Source: Aporrectodea caliginosa
Taxonomy: Eukaryota > Annelida > Clitellata > Crassiclitellata > Lumbricidae
NCBI GenBank assembly: GCA_020284085.1
Contig: JACEVL010000155.1
Span: 23,501-87,500, forward strand
Direction: 5' to 3'
Length of the DNA stretch: 64,000 nt
Both the position numbers and the translations under genes were made by a program. Shown piece by piece: positions 11,041-23,899 of the stretch. The notes below the pieces were generated by a model. That model was not told the DNA's origin. It ran no database searches and saw nothing but the letters and a program-made list of their open reading frames with translations. Each line of letters opens with the position of its first letter. Position 1 is the first letter of the stretch.

Positions 11041-13085
11041 TCTCCTTAGATGCTAATTTGTGGAAGAAATACTACTACTGCTACTGTACTCTGCATTCAG
11101 TGGCCTTGGACATTGGGGGCTCAACAGGGGGGCCAAGAGGGCCAGTGCCCCTCCAACGAGTGTCTGCCCCTGGTGATCCCCAAATGAAACCTTGTTACAC
11201 TGGCAGATATAGTTAGGGTACAGATCATAGAAGAGGCTAAGAAATCTATTTGTTTTTCTGTCTATATTTAAGAAGCAAATGGTATTAGTCATAGGAAACA
11301 CTTATCTTCTGTTATGAGCTTAAATTTTGCCAACAAAATCTTTATGAAAACCTAGAGTGTAAACCTGAAAACGGATTAGATGCAGAGTGGTTCTCAATGC
11401 CTCTTAGCTATTTGCTCACTTTAAGGCATATAAATGGAATTTGATTTTGATTGATGCACATAAATCTGTCTCAGAAGCTATGGATGTTTTGCGTTAATAC
11501 CAAGTTTTAATACATTAATACATTTTTAATTCAGGTTCTTTCATGCTTGACATTTTTGACTTTCATTTAAGCAGGCAATAGAAATGGTTTTAAGCAAAAA
11601 CTGAAGTATTGCAAAGTTAGGGACTTAGGGCTGATGAGGAAACTCTAGTGGTCATTGAGTGTGGGATGGATGTCGTAATATTTGTGTTCATTTTGATGCA
11701 TTCGTGTGTAGAGATGTTAATACTATATGCGCTGTATAATTTCTGAATAATTAGAAGAGGATTCTCTGACCACTGACCCATTGTCATTGGCATACATTAC
11801 ATACAACAACCACCAACTTCCGAACATACGTCTTTTTCACTATGAGAAAACACAAGCTGTTTTGCACATTTTTGCCTGTCTAGCAAACATGCGTTCTTTC
11901 CCAAATGAACCATTTTGTTGCAGGTTCATGAGCTACATTACTTGTCATGTCAATCAAACTGCAGAAACTTACTTTTCATAAAATATACTCATCCCTAAAC
12001 ACAGCAGTCGCTTTACCAGTAACATTGGCAGCTCTTGGGCAAAGATTTATTTTCTGCTCTAAATTTAACAAAAACTTATCGATGAAGTTTAACTTTCATT
12101 TAAGCAGGAACGTATTGCTGTCAACTTAATCTGTTAATGCAGATTCGATCAATTCGGACACTTCAGTGCACGGACAATTTGGACTCTTGGCATGACAGGC
12201 GTAAGTTGCACTTCATCAAGTATAGGCAATGACTTTGTTTATTGAGTATACTTGATTTAACTGAACTGATTGTGTTTTCAATTGTTGTGTTTTGCTTGAG
12301 ATAGTTGAGGCAAAATAATCATGTAGCTCTGTTTTAGATCTCTTATTCGTTTACAAATAAGTTTAGAGAATTTCTCAGTTTTTGGCAAACGCAGGCATAC
12401 GGCTTACTCTCCTTCTGGTCACTTGTCCCCGCCGTAGCCCTCTCTGGGGATAAGCAAGTCACTGGACCAATTATGTTGAGCGATGGTATCGATTGTACTA
12501 TTTGAAAGGCGTCCACAGTCTGCTCATCAGATGATCTGTAATTTTCCCTCACTTCAAGGGTTTGATGAGTGAATAAATGCAGCTTACATGTGCATTTACA
12601 CACTCAACACCTAACGGTGGTCACATTGGATGCCAATCCTCTCAGAAACTGAAGCAGGCATGGAAATGGGGAAAAATCCAGCAAAAGGGAGAACCAGGGA
12701 GATCATGCGGTGAATGGTGAGGGGAGGAGGGAGAATTTGTGGATGACAGTAAAGATTGAACGAGGATTTTTGATGCTTTGAAATTCATTACACAGCCAGA
12801 CTAATATGCAAAATGGGTCGTTGGATGGACACTTCACATTCAGTAATGTCTGCTTTGAGCATGACTAGTCTGGCGCTGTGAGCCTCAATTTCCACGGCCA
12901 CCCAGAGTTCCCAGGGCTTTTTCAAGGATCCAGAGTTCTAGACCCAGAAGAGATTAGTAGAATAACCTGGATGGACGAGGACAGTGGGGTTGAGCTTCAT
13001 CCACGGACCTTGGTGGTGATGATGATGATGATGACAATGACATTGATACTATTAAGCATGGAATAATTTCAAAGGTAGCTTCCTG
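11041..13085. other. non-coding, no feature seen
   Basis: AT-rich sequence. A short G/C-rich stretch at 11100-11180 could be a degraded transposon. No exon recognised. Confidence 0.35.
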
Positions 13086-13339
13086 AACTTCAACAGAGCA
13101 ATCTGTTGAAAACAGAATCTGAACTGGATATAGACAGGCACAGACCGACAGACAGACAGGCAGACAAGTTGAGAGAAAGACAATACAGAGAGCCAGAGAC
13201 AGACTAAAAGGGATAGAGATTATGAGAAAGACAGTACATGCGCACCATATGTGGTGCATCAGTCAGTCGCATTGGTGAAGCTCGTGTGTATTTTCCTATC
13301 TTATTTACTTCGTAGGTCATATTTAGTCGTACGTTTTAA

Positions 13340-13415
13340 ATTAAGCATCCTAGAAGTAGCTTGCCACCGACGATGCTATATAAATAATTGTCGTAATTAC
13401 AATTACAATTACAAA
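13340..13415 (+). mobile_element. possible LINE 3'-end remnant
   Basis: GATGCTATATAAATAA followed by TTACAAT repeats resembles the shared LINE 3' end and tail. Confidence 0.45.
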
Positions 13416-13929
13416 CAAAAGACAGAGACAGACATAGAAACAAAAGAACACAGGAAGACAGAGAGTGGTGAGGTAATGGGGAGAAGGAGAAACACAGAGG
13501 TAGACAGTCAAACAGGCAGGCAGTCAGACAGAGTTGGTGGGGAGAGAGTTAGTGTGTTGAGGATGGATGCACCATTAGGCACTAGTTAACATCAAATCAC
13601 CACCAGCCGCAGCCGCCTTCGCGGACGTCTGAGCATCTAGATCTCCACCGCCTCAGGGTCTGATGAATTTATTGTAGGATGCTGACAAGGATGGGTAGAC
13701 TTTGGGAAGGGGAAGAGGGAAAGGAGGAAGAAGAAGAGGAGGTGGATGCGGAGTAGGAGGATTAGTCTGTCCGTCTGGTCAGTGGCTGATAATCAGGCGA
13801 AACCTTTTAAGATAGAATACAAGAGTAGGCCTACATCTGATCATTGCCTGCCTCTGCCTCTGCCTGCCTGCCTCTGCCTGTCTGCGTGCGTGCCTGCGTG
13901 CTTCATCAGCTTCATCACTACTTATCAGT

Positions 13930-14190
13930 GTTCTGAGATTCATCATCGTCGTCGTCATCATCATCATCGTCGTCGTCGTCGTCATCATCTCTGGACTTAT
14001 CTTCAGTGTCCATCTCGTTTTATGATCGCGAACGTAAATGTGGTCAGTTGCTGACGCTGGCCATTTGACGATGGGAGCCAATAAATATCTCCAATATTTG
14101 CGGTCATTTGTCAAGTCCAGTGGTCGTCCACGTTTTAGTCCGAGTCTTATCATGTCTTCACTTTTATGGTCATTTAGCACTGTCTTTGTC
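13930..14190 (-). mobile_element. LINE 3' remnant of a second family
   Basis: Minus-strand reading contains LDLTNDRKYW...LAPIVKWPAS, related to DLTNDRG...VPIAAKW in the copy at 31405. The 3' side runs into a GAT/GAC repeat (13940-13990). Confidence 0.6.
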
Positions 14191-14259
14191 TTCCTATTTG
14201 TCTCTTCGAATCTTTCTCTCTTTTCCGAAAGTCTGCACTATAAAACTACTACCCAGCGA

Positions 14260-14620
14260 CCGAACCTCTCTCTTTCTCTGTCTTTCTCTATTTCTCTTTC
14301 TCTCTCTCTCTGTCTCTCTCTGTGTCTGTCTGTCGCTGTATGTCTGTCTGTCTCTGTTTCTCTCGCTCTCGCTCTGCCGCCTCTATGCGGTCATTCGTGT
14401 CCGTCTGTGTATTTCTGTTTGTCGGTCTGTCTATGACTCTATGTCCGTCCTTTTTCCTATGTCTGTGTGTGTTTCGCGGTCTGTCCACTGTCTTTATGTG
14501 TCTGTGTGTGTCCATGTTTTTCTATCTGTGTCTGTCTGTGTGTCTGCCTATGTCTTTCGGTATGTTTTTGTGTCTGCATGTGCCCGTGTATCTCTGTCTG
14601 TCTGCCTGCGTCTTTCTCGT
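14260..14620. repeat. TCTG/TCTC-rich tract
   Basis: Low-complexity pyrimidine-rich DNA that opens long frames in several phases; none is a credible gene. Confidence 0.75.
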
Positions 14621-14639
14621 ATTGCTCCTTCCATACCGG

Positions 14640-15260
14640 GAGTCGGTCCATCGCATCGGTTCGTCTGTCTGTCGGCGCGTGCTGACGTTCGATTGCTGTT
14701 TTAGCTATTATCGCCGAGACAGGCCCTCAGGGAGGAGGACTGGGAGAGGACTGGGAGGAGGACTGGGAGGAGGCGGAGATCTCTCCCTCCACAGCCCTGG
14801 CCTCCTCGGCCTCCGTAGTAGTCGTAGCTGTTCAATTGCCAGATAGACCGACCGCGAGGGAGGAGGAGGAGGAGGAGGAGGAGGAGGAGCAGAGTCTTGT
14901 CTTGACCGGTTGCGGCGGAAGCAGCCAGGCAGGGATTGGGACTTACAAATCGGCCCAGTGGCCCAACCCTCGACCCACTCGGGCCTCGACCCTCAGCCTG
15001 GGTCGATGTTGTTTTGTAGTGGGAGTGGGAGGAGGAGTGGGAGGAGGGACCGTGAGTCTGTCTCTTCCTAAAGCGTCATCCCTTCCTTCCTTTCGTTTAC
15101 TTTTGCTGTCTGTGCATCGAGAGATTCTTCTTCTTCTTCTTCTTCTTCTTCGCCCTCCGATGGATGATCGTCTCTCGCGATATAACAAACAGATGTCGCA
15201 TTATTTATTCTCGATTAGAATGGTCGCTGATGCTGCTGCTGATGCTGCTGCTACGGTGTC
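14640..15260. promoter_or_regulatory. second CpG-rich island with GGA repeats
   Basis: CpG-rich sequence with GAGGACTGGGAG tandem words near 14730-14770, a GAG run at 14860-14890 and a TTC run at 15127-15151. Could be a promoter or 5' UTR region. The 185-codon frame through it is repeat-driven and lacks recognisable domains. Confidence 0.3.
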
Positions 15261-15284
15261 TGCGCAAGAGGTAGAAGAGACGGT

Positions 15285-15620
15285 CAGGAGCAGGATGGGT
15301 GGAGGGAAGGGAGGGAAGGAGGACGGAGGAGAAATGCAGGGGAGGAGGGAGGGAGAGTGGAAGGGCGGATGGGCGGGGCGGAGAGAGAGGTGAAGTTGGG
15401 AGAGGAACGGTGAGAATGTGAGAATGGAGAGTGGTAGGGATGTAGAGTGATGCTGGATGGAGAAGAAAGGTGGAGAGAGGGAAGGAGAGAGAAAGGGTGA
15501 GGAGGGAGAGTGGGAGTGAGGGAGGATGATATATATATAATATATGTCTGACACAGAGAGAGGGACAGAGAGAGAGGGACAGAGAGAGAGAGACAGAGAG
15601 AGGTAGACAGACAAACAGAG
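15285..15620. repeat. purine-rich GGGA/GAGA tract
   Basis: More than 300 bp nearly free of pyrimidines on the + strand except a short ATATAT insert at 15530-15545. Confidence 0.8.
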
Positions 15621-15629
15621 TACGGGTAA

Positions 15630-17160
15630 GGATGGGAGTGGGAGGTATGGTGGTTGGGTTGACTGGATCTATTTGCTCTAGCTGTCTTCTGTCATCTTTC
15701 GTTTGTGGGATGAACTGCGTCCTTCGTCCCTTGACAAGAGAGAAACTCCGCTTCGCTGCCATCGACTCATGAAAAAATCGTCCGCTATTTTTTCCCACTA
15801 GCGGAGGAGCGATGCCTCCGTCCTGTGTCCCTGCCCCTATTACAGGGGGCGACACAAGTGGACCTAAGGTGGGATGGGGCGATGCACAATCCGTATAATG
15901 GCAGCTGCCGTACCTGCTCCTCTTGGGACTTTTGGAGTGGGGAGGGTTGGCTTTGCCGTGTTTTCTACCGGATGTAGGGCCTATAGCTGGGGAGAGATGG
16001 TGCAACAGCATACCTTTCTCATTTCACCCTTTTAATCCGATGATTATTTTGGGATTATTGCACGTCGTAAATAAACCCTAATGCACAGGCCAAGTCCCAG
16101 TGATCATACCTTCCGTCTCTCTGTTTGTCTGTCTCCATCTGTCTGTGTCTGTCTGTGTCTGGCGGCGTCTCTCTCTGTTCAGGGAGTGGTACTGATCACC
16201 TGCAGTGGGTGCTCAGAAGGCAGCGGCGGCCGCCTATCCACGGGGTTTCTGGTTTCCTTTCTCATGGTTGCTTCCATTCTCCAAGGAACAGACAGATTTC
16301 GAAGCCAATTTGGCAGACGTTATTACCTTTCAGTATTAATAATTGGAGCATTAATAACCACGGAGGAGGAGGAGGACGACGACGAGGAGGTGGTTATCTA
16401 TGCCATGTTATTGGTTGTTATTTGATGGAATTACGAGGCAGTTGATTTCATCTAAGCACCGCCACCGCCCTCTGTGTGATCGGATGTAACCAGTGGCTGA
16501 TCGCTTGTATGGCCTTCGTCGAATGTTGCACTGGCTTCCACGCTACGGAATTGATCACTACGCTAAGATATTGCTACAAAGTATTTGGGATTTATCATGA
16601 TTGTAATAGTGTTTATATAACAATACATAGTCTGAGTAAACTCCGCTGACATGTTATGAAATTCTTTCTGCCTCATTTAGAAACTATAGATTAGATTACC
16701 CCGGTAGATAGAATCAGAGAGACGGATCGAAAGAGGCAAAGAGAAAGGCAGGACACTGAGGACAGTAATGAGATTTTTAGTGAAAGGATTGACTAGAATT
16801 TCATTCCTTGAGGAGTTTACCTTAAATGTCCAATTTAATTACATGACTGTGTCCTGTCTAAGAAGTGGATGTGGCCCATCCATTACATAACAATACAATT
16901 CTAAGAATCACGTGGTCTTTCGTGACCTGAGTGGGAAACGGAAAGGTCAGTCTTTCCCGTAAATTGGGAGTAAATGGTGTCTGATTGGTTGATTGGCCAG
17001 AATTGTCAGACCTGTCTCTTCCTCTGTACCTTACGATGTCTGTGTCTGTCTGTCTCTGTCTGTCTCTGTAACTTCTAATTATCTGTCAGCCAATGACTTG
17101 TTGTATGCATTGTAGCAAATTTGTTATATCAACTGACACTTTGAGCTGCTTCCCCTCCAT
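15630..17160. other. non-coding, partly GC-rich
   Basis: A small inverted repeat TCCGCTA/TAGCGGA at about 15780-15805. A GAGGAGGAGGACGACGACG run at 16363-16387. No exon recognised. Confidence 0.35.
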
Positions 17161-17166
17161 GTAGGA

Positions 17167-17235
17167 CCCTCCAGCCCTGTTCTGCCCTTCCCTCCAGCCC
17201 TGTTCTGCCCTTCCCTCCAGCCCTGTTCTGCCCTT
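17167..17235 (+). repeat. 23-bp minisatellite, three copies
   Basis: Three perfect head-to-tail copies of CCCTCCAGCCCTGTTCTGCC plus CTT. Confidence 0.95.
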
Positions 17236-17239
17236 CCTT

Positions 17240-17795
17240 CAGCACCCTCTTCATAATACCTTCCTCCTTTGCTTCGGTCTGTCTTCTGAGTTATGGGGTT
17301 AAACACGTGACCCTTGCAAAATTTTGGCTTTTGTATCGGTAAACTAGTTTTGCTGTAGAAGACCCATTTTACAGAAACAATTAATTTTAATTATGATTTC
17401 TCCTCTGTTATTGGAGATCAAATGTTGAACTGTTTTTCAGCTTAGTACTGGGCTTTGATGATTTTTAACCAAGATTTCTAAATTGCCTGGGAATTAGCAG
17501 ACAGAGCCCAACAAATACCAATATCAGTTTGAAATCCTGTCTAAGAATTAGGATGCAACTTATAATTATCATCAGGCATCAACTTTTAAATACATTGAGC
17601 AAATGGACACTGCAGGCATGAAGGCTGCTTACTGCATAATAGATGTTCATGCATCAGGTTACTACTGATTGTTGAGCAGCTGCATATGTCGATAAGAAAG
17701 ACTGATGAAAGGTATAACAACACAGGAGTACAATGTTAAACAACAAAATAGTAGTTTTAGAAATCCTATTTAAGTTTATGGTATATGCTGTTGGG
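17240..17795. other. non-coding, no feature seen
   Basis: AT-rich sequence without coding signal. Confidence 0.35.
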
Positions 17796-17799
17796 TCGG

Positions 17800-17863
17800 G
17801 AGCGCCTCTGAGTAGTTATTTTGAAGGGACGCTATATAAATTCCATAGATAGATAGATAGATG
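17800..17863 (+). mobile_element. LINE 3' end with AGAT tail
   Basis: GGAGCGCCTCTGAGTAG, then GAAGGGACGCTATATAAATT, then AGAT repeats. This is one of the clearest copies of the shared 3' hairpin. Confidence 0.7.
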
Positions 17864-17974
17864 CTGATTATGTTAAACTGCAAACACAACAGCACTGACT
17901 ACAAACAACACCAATAGTAGCACTGTCCCTATAATTGATGTAACCTTGAGGGATCACTTACATCTAAGGTTGAA

Positions 17975-17976
<2 letters not shown>

Positions 17977-18063
<87 letters not shown>

Positions 18064-18110
18064 AATGATAATGATGATAACGATGATGATGATGATGACG
18101 ACGACGGTGA
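17977..18110. repeat. ATG trinucleotide array
   Basis: About 28 perfect GAT units followed by degenerate GATAAT/GACGAC units. Confidence 0.95.
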
Positions 18111-18119
18111 TGAACAGAT

Positions 18120-20380
18120 TATGAACAGATTATGAAATCATAATAATACTGTTGGACAAATAAATGGCAATAGTATTAGTAGTAATTGTGAGGCAAGGCT
18201 GCACAGGAACAGGAAGGACATCTAGGCCTATCTATATAGGAGCAGAACAAAATTTGTCATGCATTTGTTGTTTGTATGGGATTCAGTGTGAAACTGAACG
18301 GCTTTATCATATGGGAGACGGTCTTTAAGGGATGATGGATAGTGATAGAGGTAACAGGGCAAATGAACGACATGACGACGACTCCTCTAGCCATGACTAG
18401 GTGGCGCTTGGGGTTTTAGTGCAGATGCACTGATGAACGCCAGTCTTTGTTTTTGAAGTGCTTATCGGTAGGACTTCCTGCATTTGTTGTATACGGTCTT
18501 ACATGCTTTCTCCTGTTGCTGCAATTACTGGGCCAAGACTTATGTTTTTGCTGATTTCTTGAAGCATCTGCTGCTTAGTTGGAACCTTTTTAACTTCCTG
18601 GGAAAACCATCCGTCACATATGACGTGCATAACCCGTTTTCTGACCTCACCAGGGGTCAGAGTTTTATGGAATGTTGCCCCTTCTGTCAGATGAGTCTTG
18701 CTGTTGTCTTTTTGATCTTGTGCTTTTAGTTGAATCTATTTCTGTGATTGAATGATCTTCTGTTTTCATTTTTCCTGATGAGCTTCTGAACCAGTTTCAC
18801 ATAATGCTTAGGCCTATTCCTTATGCTATTTTTAAAGTCAGGTATCACTCTGGTCATCATCACCATAATTCATTGCCCCTTTTCCTTCTCCCCTCCTCCT
18901 CTTCTTAGTAATCTTCACCATCATCATTATACCTATCAATAATTGTTATCGTCACTACCATCCTGTATCTCCTGCATGCTTGTCTTTATCTTTCATAATC
19001 TCTTTCTTCTTCTCCTTCTCCTCCTCCTCCTCATAATTATCATCATCATCGTAATCATCGTCATTGTGATCTGATCATTTGCATTTGTTGTCTCATCAAA
19101 TAATTCGGTCACTGCTCTGATAATTGGGTTTACGTTGTCTATCCATCAATTACGTAATCTCCATCTTCTTCCGGTGCCCTCAATTCTGCTTTCCAAGGCC
19201 TTGAACGTCATCAGAATGGAAGAGGCAATCACTGGATCGGGATGTATTTTCCACATGTCTGCTGGTACACTGCTGTCCAATGAGTTCGTCAGGCAACCTT
19301 CTTTCCACTCTCTGACCATTCATAATTATTTCCACATGTGCAATTTCTGTGTATGTTTGTGCATATATAAATGTACAGATAATATGCTTCAGAACTAATT
19401 GTACATAAACATAGTAGCCGTGGTGATATCCGGATGGCTTTTTTGTTTGGTTCACCTTTTGATCCTTTGATGCCAATATTGTTATTGTTCCACCAAACAA
19501 TACCATTCAATAAAGAAGACCTGCTCTCTCAATAAATTAGGTGATATGTGTGAGTATATATTTATAAATACAAACCAAAACTCTGGAAAGATGTTAGTCT
19601 ACAAATGAGAGCAAAATAATTATATTATATCAAAATGTAAATGAAGGAAAATATAATTTTTTTTCATTATTAAAGTATTGCTTTTATTACACATTCAAGA
19701 TCAGTAAATCTAAGTCTGACTAAAGTCTGAATCAATTGTGAATGAAAGACTTGAAATCCTAAGACTTGCACGGTCTGTGTTGTAAGTTGAGGACTGAAAC
19801 CAAACTTTCATGAAGAAGCGTCTAGATTTAGAGAGAGATATTAAGAATTTAGGGAGCTATGATTATGATATGACACATGTCGATCCTGGCCGAACACACA
19901 AGCACTGATAGACTAACAGCCACACATATTCAGAGATATATGCAGACTGCTACACACAAACTCAGCAACTTAAAAATATCAGCAGAGAGGAGAGGTCTGC
20001 CTAATTTGTAGTTGTAAACTCCAAACTTCTAATTTGCTAATCAGGAGCGCTGCGTCATATCAGAGGGGTTGTCCAGAGTTGTTGAAATACTTGAACTGAG
20101 ATATCTATTTTATGCTAGAATACCATTATTGAAATGACTATACTGAAATATATTAATAGCTTTTGTAAGGTACTTGAAAGGCATTAAGTTATGTGTCTAG
20201 ATACATGCATACAATACCCATACTAAATACCTGTGCTGAAATACCAGTATGGAAGTACTGTTATTGAAATAGCCTGTACTTGAATACCCATGTTGAAATG
20301 TTATACAGAGTACTGTACTGAGGCGAGTTGTTCCGTTGGAGAGGGAGGGAGGGAGTATAGCTGGAGCTCATTCACAGTTT
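18120..20380. other. non-coding, no gene seen
   Basis: Unique AT-rich sequence with small CATC/TCC-rich patches near 18900 and 19000. No splice-supported exon. Confidence 0.35.
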
Positions 20381-20989
20381 AGTAGCACATCTGTTCATAG
20401 CTGCAACTAGGATTTGATTGCCCGACCTGTTGCCACGGGCAACCGGGTCCTAATTAGTCATGATAATGACTCAGTCTTTAGGGAAAGATGAATAGTAGTT
20501 GTTGGGTGGAGGGGTTCGATTCCGGGTGATGGGTTCCGTGTCTAAACACCTCCGAGCCGCCTCTGCCTTCAACAGTGGCACCAGCAATAAAACAAGCCAT
20601 AACAATTCCTTCTTTGAAGACTGGCTGCCGAGGGAGCGAAGATGACTGCAAAGGTAGAAGGGAGGAGGGATAGCCCTAATAAAACTCTGCTAATTGCTAC
20701 TGATTGGGGCCTATCTCTTTGACACTCAACCTCCAGCTCCTGTTTAGTGGCTGATCTTGGGAACATCAAAGGGGATGCGTTAGTAGGAGACACCTGCCGG
20801 GGGGGGGGCTTTGTTGACCCGCGAACCCAGTGAAAACAGATCAAATTCAACAAGTCAACAATCGGCTGTTAGCCATGCCCCAGGTTCAAATCTGTTTTAC
20901 TAAAGTTCTTACTTAAAGAACCTTTAGTTGGCCGTAGCTAATTGCTTTTCAGTTTCAGCATTAATTGCTGCAATTGAAGCAATCCTTTT

Positions 20990-21130
20990 ATATTACCTGA
21001 GGCTATCTGCCGGACAGGTCAGGCGCTGTCACCCAGGTGGGTAATTGAAAAACCTCTTACACCTGACAACAGGTAAATAACACTATCATAATTATGATAA
21101 CGATGTAAATCAACAATCAGGTAACTTCTG
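20990..21130. promoter_or_regulatory. E-box-rich unique block, possible enhancer
   Basis: Contains CCAGGTGG, ACACCTGA, ACAGGTAA and CAGGTAAC within 90 bp plus a perfect 16-bp palindrome TATCATAATTATGATA at 21084-21099. CACCTG/CAGGTG are Snail/ZEB or bHLH-type sites. Function is inference only. Confidence 0.2.
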
Positions 21131-21139
21131 ATGACTTTG

Positions 21140-22600
21140 CAACCAATCATTACTTTCTCGGGATTCCAGATTTATAAAATCAGTGCTCTGGCAATCAAAA
21201 CATCATAGCCTGTTTTGCTTATTTTTTATTCTTTTTACTGTTTGTTTGCATAGATATTTGCACTTTATTGTCCTGGTGCTAAACCCATGTGCGCTTTGCA
21301 GTCTTTGCATGCCTGGCTGTCAGTCTAGAAATTGTGAGTTCCTCTCCTTACAAACTTATTTCAATGTTTCTGTTCCATTTATACTATGTTCTAGTGAGCT
21401 TCATCATAGATTGAGTAATAGACCTATTTACTTCTACTGCACTCTACCATCGAGAAAATGAAGAAGCATGGAATGTACTAGTCAATTGTCTTGATATGCT
21501 AAGGTTAACAAAATAAATTCATTAGCACTTGACTTCTCTGGCAGCCTCTTACCCTGCCAGTATTTCCATCGGCATTAGATGGGATCCATACAGGTTCTAT
21601 GTGGGTCCCATATGGGCTCCATGTGGCCATGCTGTTAGGGTAGGGCTAGCTTAAGAGACTACTGCGGCCCCTCGTTTCGTTTCTATGTGACACCGGTTAA
21701 AGTTAAACCATTTGTCTGTTAGTCCAAAGAGCCTTTTAAATCTCCTTCATCAAAGTAAGACAGTTGTAGGGGAAGAGGTATCTTAAGTCCTGGCACTTTG
21801 AATAATACATACAAAGGAAATGTTTACAAACTTTTTGAATATTAAAAATGAATGCTTCTGAAGCCATTTGCCCGAAATGACAGATCGTTGTTTGTTGAAT
21901 TGACTTTATTTTGATACTTTGTGACTTGTTGAATGGTTACAATTGTACTGGATACAGCTCTCTGATAACAAATACGTTTTGCACTCTGCTGCTCTTCAGT
22001 ATCTCTCCAGCCTAATGTGCTTTCGTTTGCAGAGGTGCTTAGTTTAGAGGTTTATAGTTCTACCATCAGTGACATGGAGTTGTCCAGTGGTGCTTTTTAC
22101 CCAGAAGGTAGCTGCTGAATGGTGGAGAGGTTATGAGGCTAGTATTCCTCCATGCGCCAGGTGGAGCTAGCAGGGAAACCAACTAAACGGTGCATGGAGG
22201 AGTTTAGTGTTTCCGTCAGGCACCAGGTGGAGTTGTCGAATGTTGTTTTTCCTCCTATCTCAGGTGATCGATTTTGTCATGGTCAGTCAGTCAGTCGGTT
22301 GGTTGGGGTCAGCGCTTGGCTGATTTATTAGGGAGTGTGGTGGGCCTCTAACAATGGCTGAGGGGAGTGGCCAAGGCAGCTGAAGCCTTGCAGGGTGGAT
22401 AACTGGGGATGGGGGGTTTCGGTTGGCATCTGGCGTTGGCATTATGGTGATCATCATCAGTGCCTAAAGAAGATGCTAAGTAATGATTGGAAGAGAACCA
22501 GGAGAAGGAAGAACCAACTGGAATGTTCCAGAAAGAGGAGAAGGATGTAAGAGGATACAGGTGATGTAGATTGATGATGAGAGAGGGGAAGAGATCAAAA
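21140..22600. other. non-coding, no clear feature
   Basis: Includes GGTGGAG-rich sequence at 22080-22240. No exon or known repeat recognised. Confidence 0.35.
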
Positions 22601-22624
22601 GAATAGTGATGATGTTATTTTGAT

Positions 22625-22810
22625 GATAGGAATGTCGAGGATGATGATGATGACTGTCACTGTGATGATGAAGATGGTGATAACTTTGTTGGTAGTGATG
22701 TTACTGACAGTGGTGTTGATGATAATGATGAGGGTGAAGATGATGAAGATTGTGATGGTGATAATGATCAGGAACTTGTTAATGATGGTAATGAAAAAGT
22801 TAACAATAGC
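22625..22810. repeat. degenerate GATGAT/GTGATG repeat
   Basis: Imperfect trinucleotide repeat that produces Met/Val-rich or Ile-rich artefactual frames. Confidence 0.6.
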
Positions 22811-23205
22811 AATGAAGTCAACATTAGTTAACCATAGAGAATGAAATATAATGAAGAGACAATAGAGTTTGTTTCTGTTTGCAAACTGGCTTATGCTGGT
22901 TGGTTGGTTTGGCTGGTTGGCTGGTTTGTTGGTTGGGTGGCTGGCTGACTGGTCATGTGTTGGAATTCTTTGGCACAATTTGCCTGTGTATGTGAGCGGA
23001 GGTTTTTCTACCAGATGGTTGGATGGTTTGGAGGGTCTCCTTCTGCAGGGGCACTTGACGGTTTATGTAAACACGAATTGTTTATTCAGATAGGACACGG
23101 CCAAAGAAAGAGTGAGAAGAACAGGTCATGTCTGCTAACTGACTACACCAGTGTGGCTAGAACACTGATAGACTATGCTTTTTGGTTGGTTGGTTGAGTT
23201 AGACA

Positions 23206-23690
23206 ATGTTGTCACGTTACTGTAAAGCACAGCATTACTATCTGGCTATAGGCCACTGTGAGAGCTGGACAATCAAAAAGAGGGATGAGGAGAGAATAAA
23301 AGCATTTGAAATGAAATGCATACGAAAAATACTGGGTATATCATGGATAGAGAAAAAAATAAATGAATGGGTGTTAGAGACGGCGGGAGTGGAAAGGAAT
23401 TTACTGGAATCAATCAAAAGAAGAAAGATGTCTTACTTTAGGCATATAATGAGGAAACAAGGTGAATGTCTAGAGAAAGAAATTATGCAAGGAACGGTAC
23501 CGGGAGCAAGAGCAAGAGGGAAACCAAGGAAGAGATGGATGGACAATGTGGGCGAATGGTTGGAATTATCACAACGGAAAGGTTGCTGCGAGAAACCGAG
23601 GACAGGAGAGGATGGAGAAGAATCGTCTACAATGCGACCAACCCTCGTATCGAGGACGGTTGAAGAGAGAGAGAGAGAGATAGGCCACGG
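23206..23690 (+). mobile_element. LINE ORF2 C-terminal remnant, frameshifted
   Basis: Reads FEMKCIRKILGISWIEKK, NEWVLETAGV and MRKQGECLEKEIMQGT, the well-known C-terminal block of invertebrate endonuclease/reverse-transcriptase LINEs. Around 23580 the frame shifts and continues as RRGWRRIVYNATNPRIEDG before a stop, then a GA-repeat tail. A dead 5'-truncated copy. Confidence 0.85.
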
Positions 23691-23699
23691 CAATTGTAT

Positions 23700-23885
23700 T
23701 GTATTCAGACATTTATAAAGCACCTCTAGTAGGATGAACCATTCAGAGGCGCTCCCAGAGTCCCAGTGTGCAAGGTCACAAGAGAAGAAATAGGTTTTGA
23801 GAAAAGCAAAGGGGGAGAAGGGGTTACCAGCTAGAATTTGAGAGCAAGTAGATGGAGACACAGCTGTTTAGTCGTACAGATTGTG
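23700..23885 (-). mobile_element. LINE 3' end of the CR1/L2-like family
   Basis: Minus-strand 3' end reads GGAGCGCCTCTGAATGG...GGTGCTTTATAAATG, the shared hairpin in slightly altered form, preceded by a FAFLKTYFF RT end. It abuts the preceding LINE tail to tail. Confidence 0.65.
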
Positions 23886-23899
23886 CTGTATTACTAGAC

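Noticed and set aside
14108..16011. Frames of 174-268 codons on both strands
   Set aside because: Driven by TCTG, GGA and purine-rich low-complexity DNA; no domains, overlapping on both strands, no splice logic.
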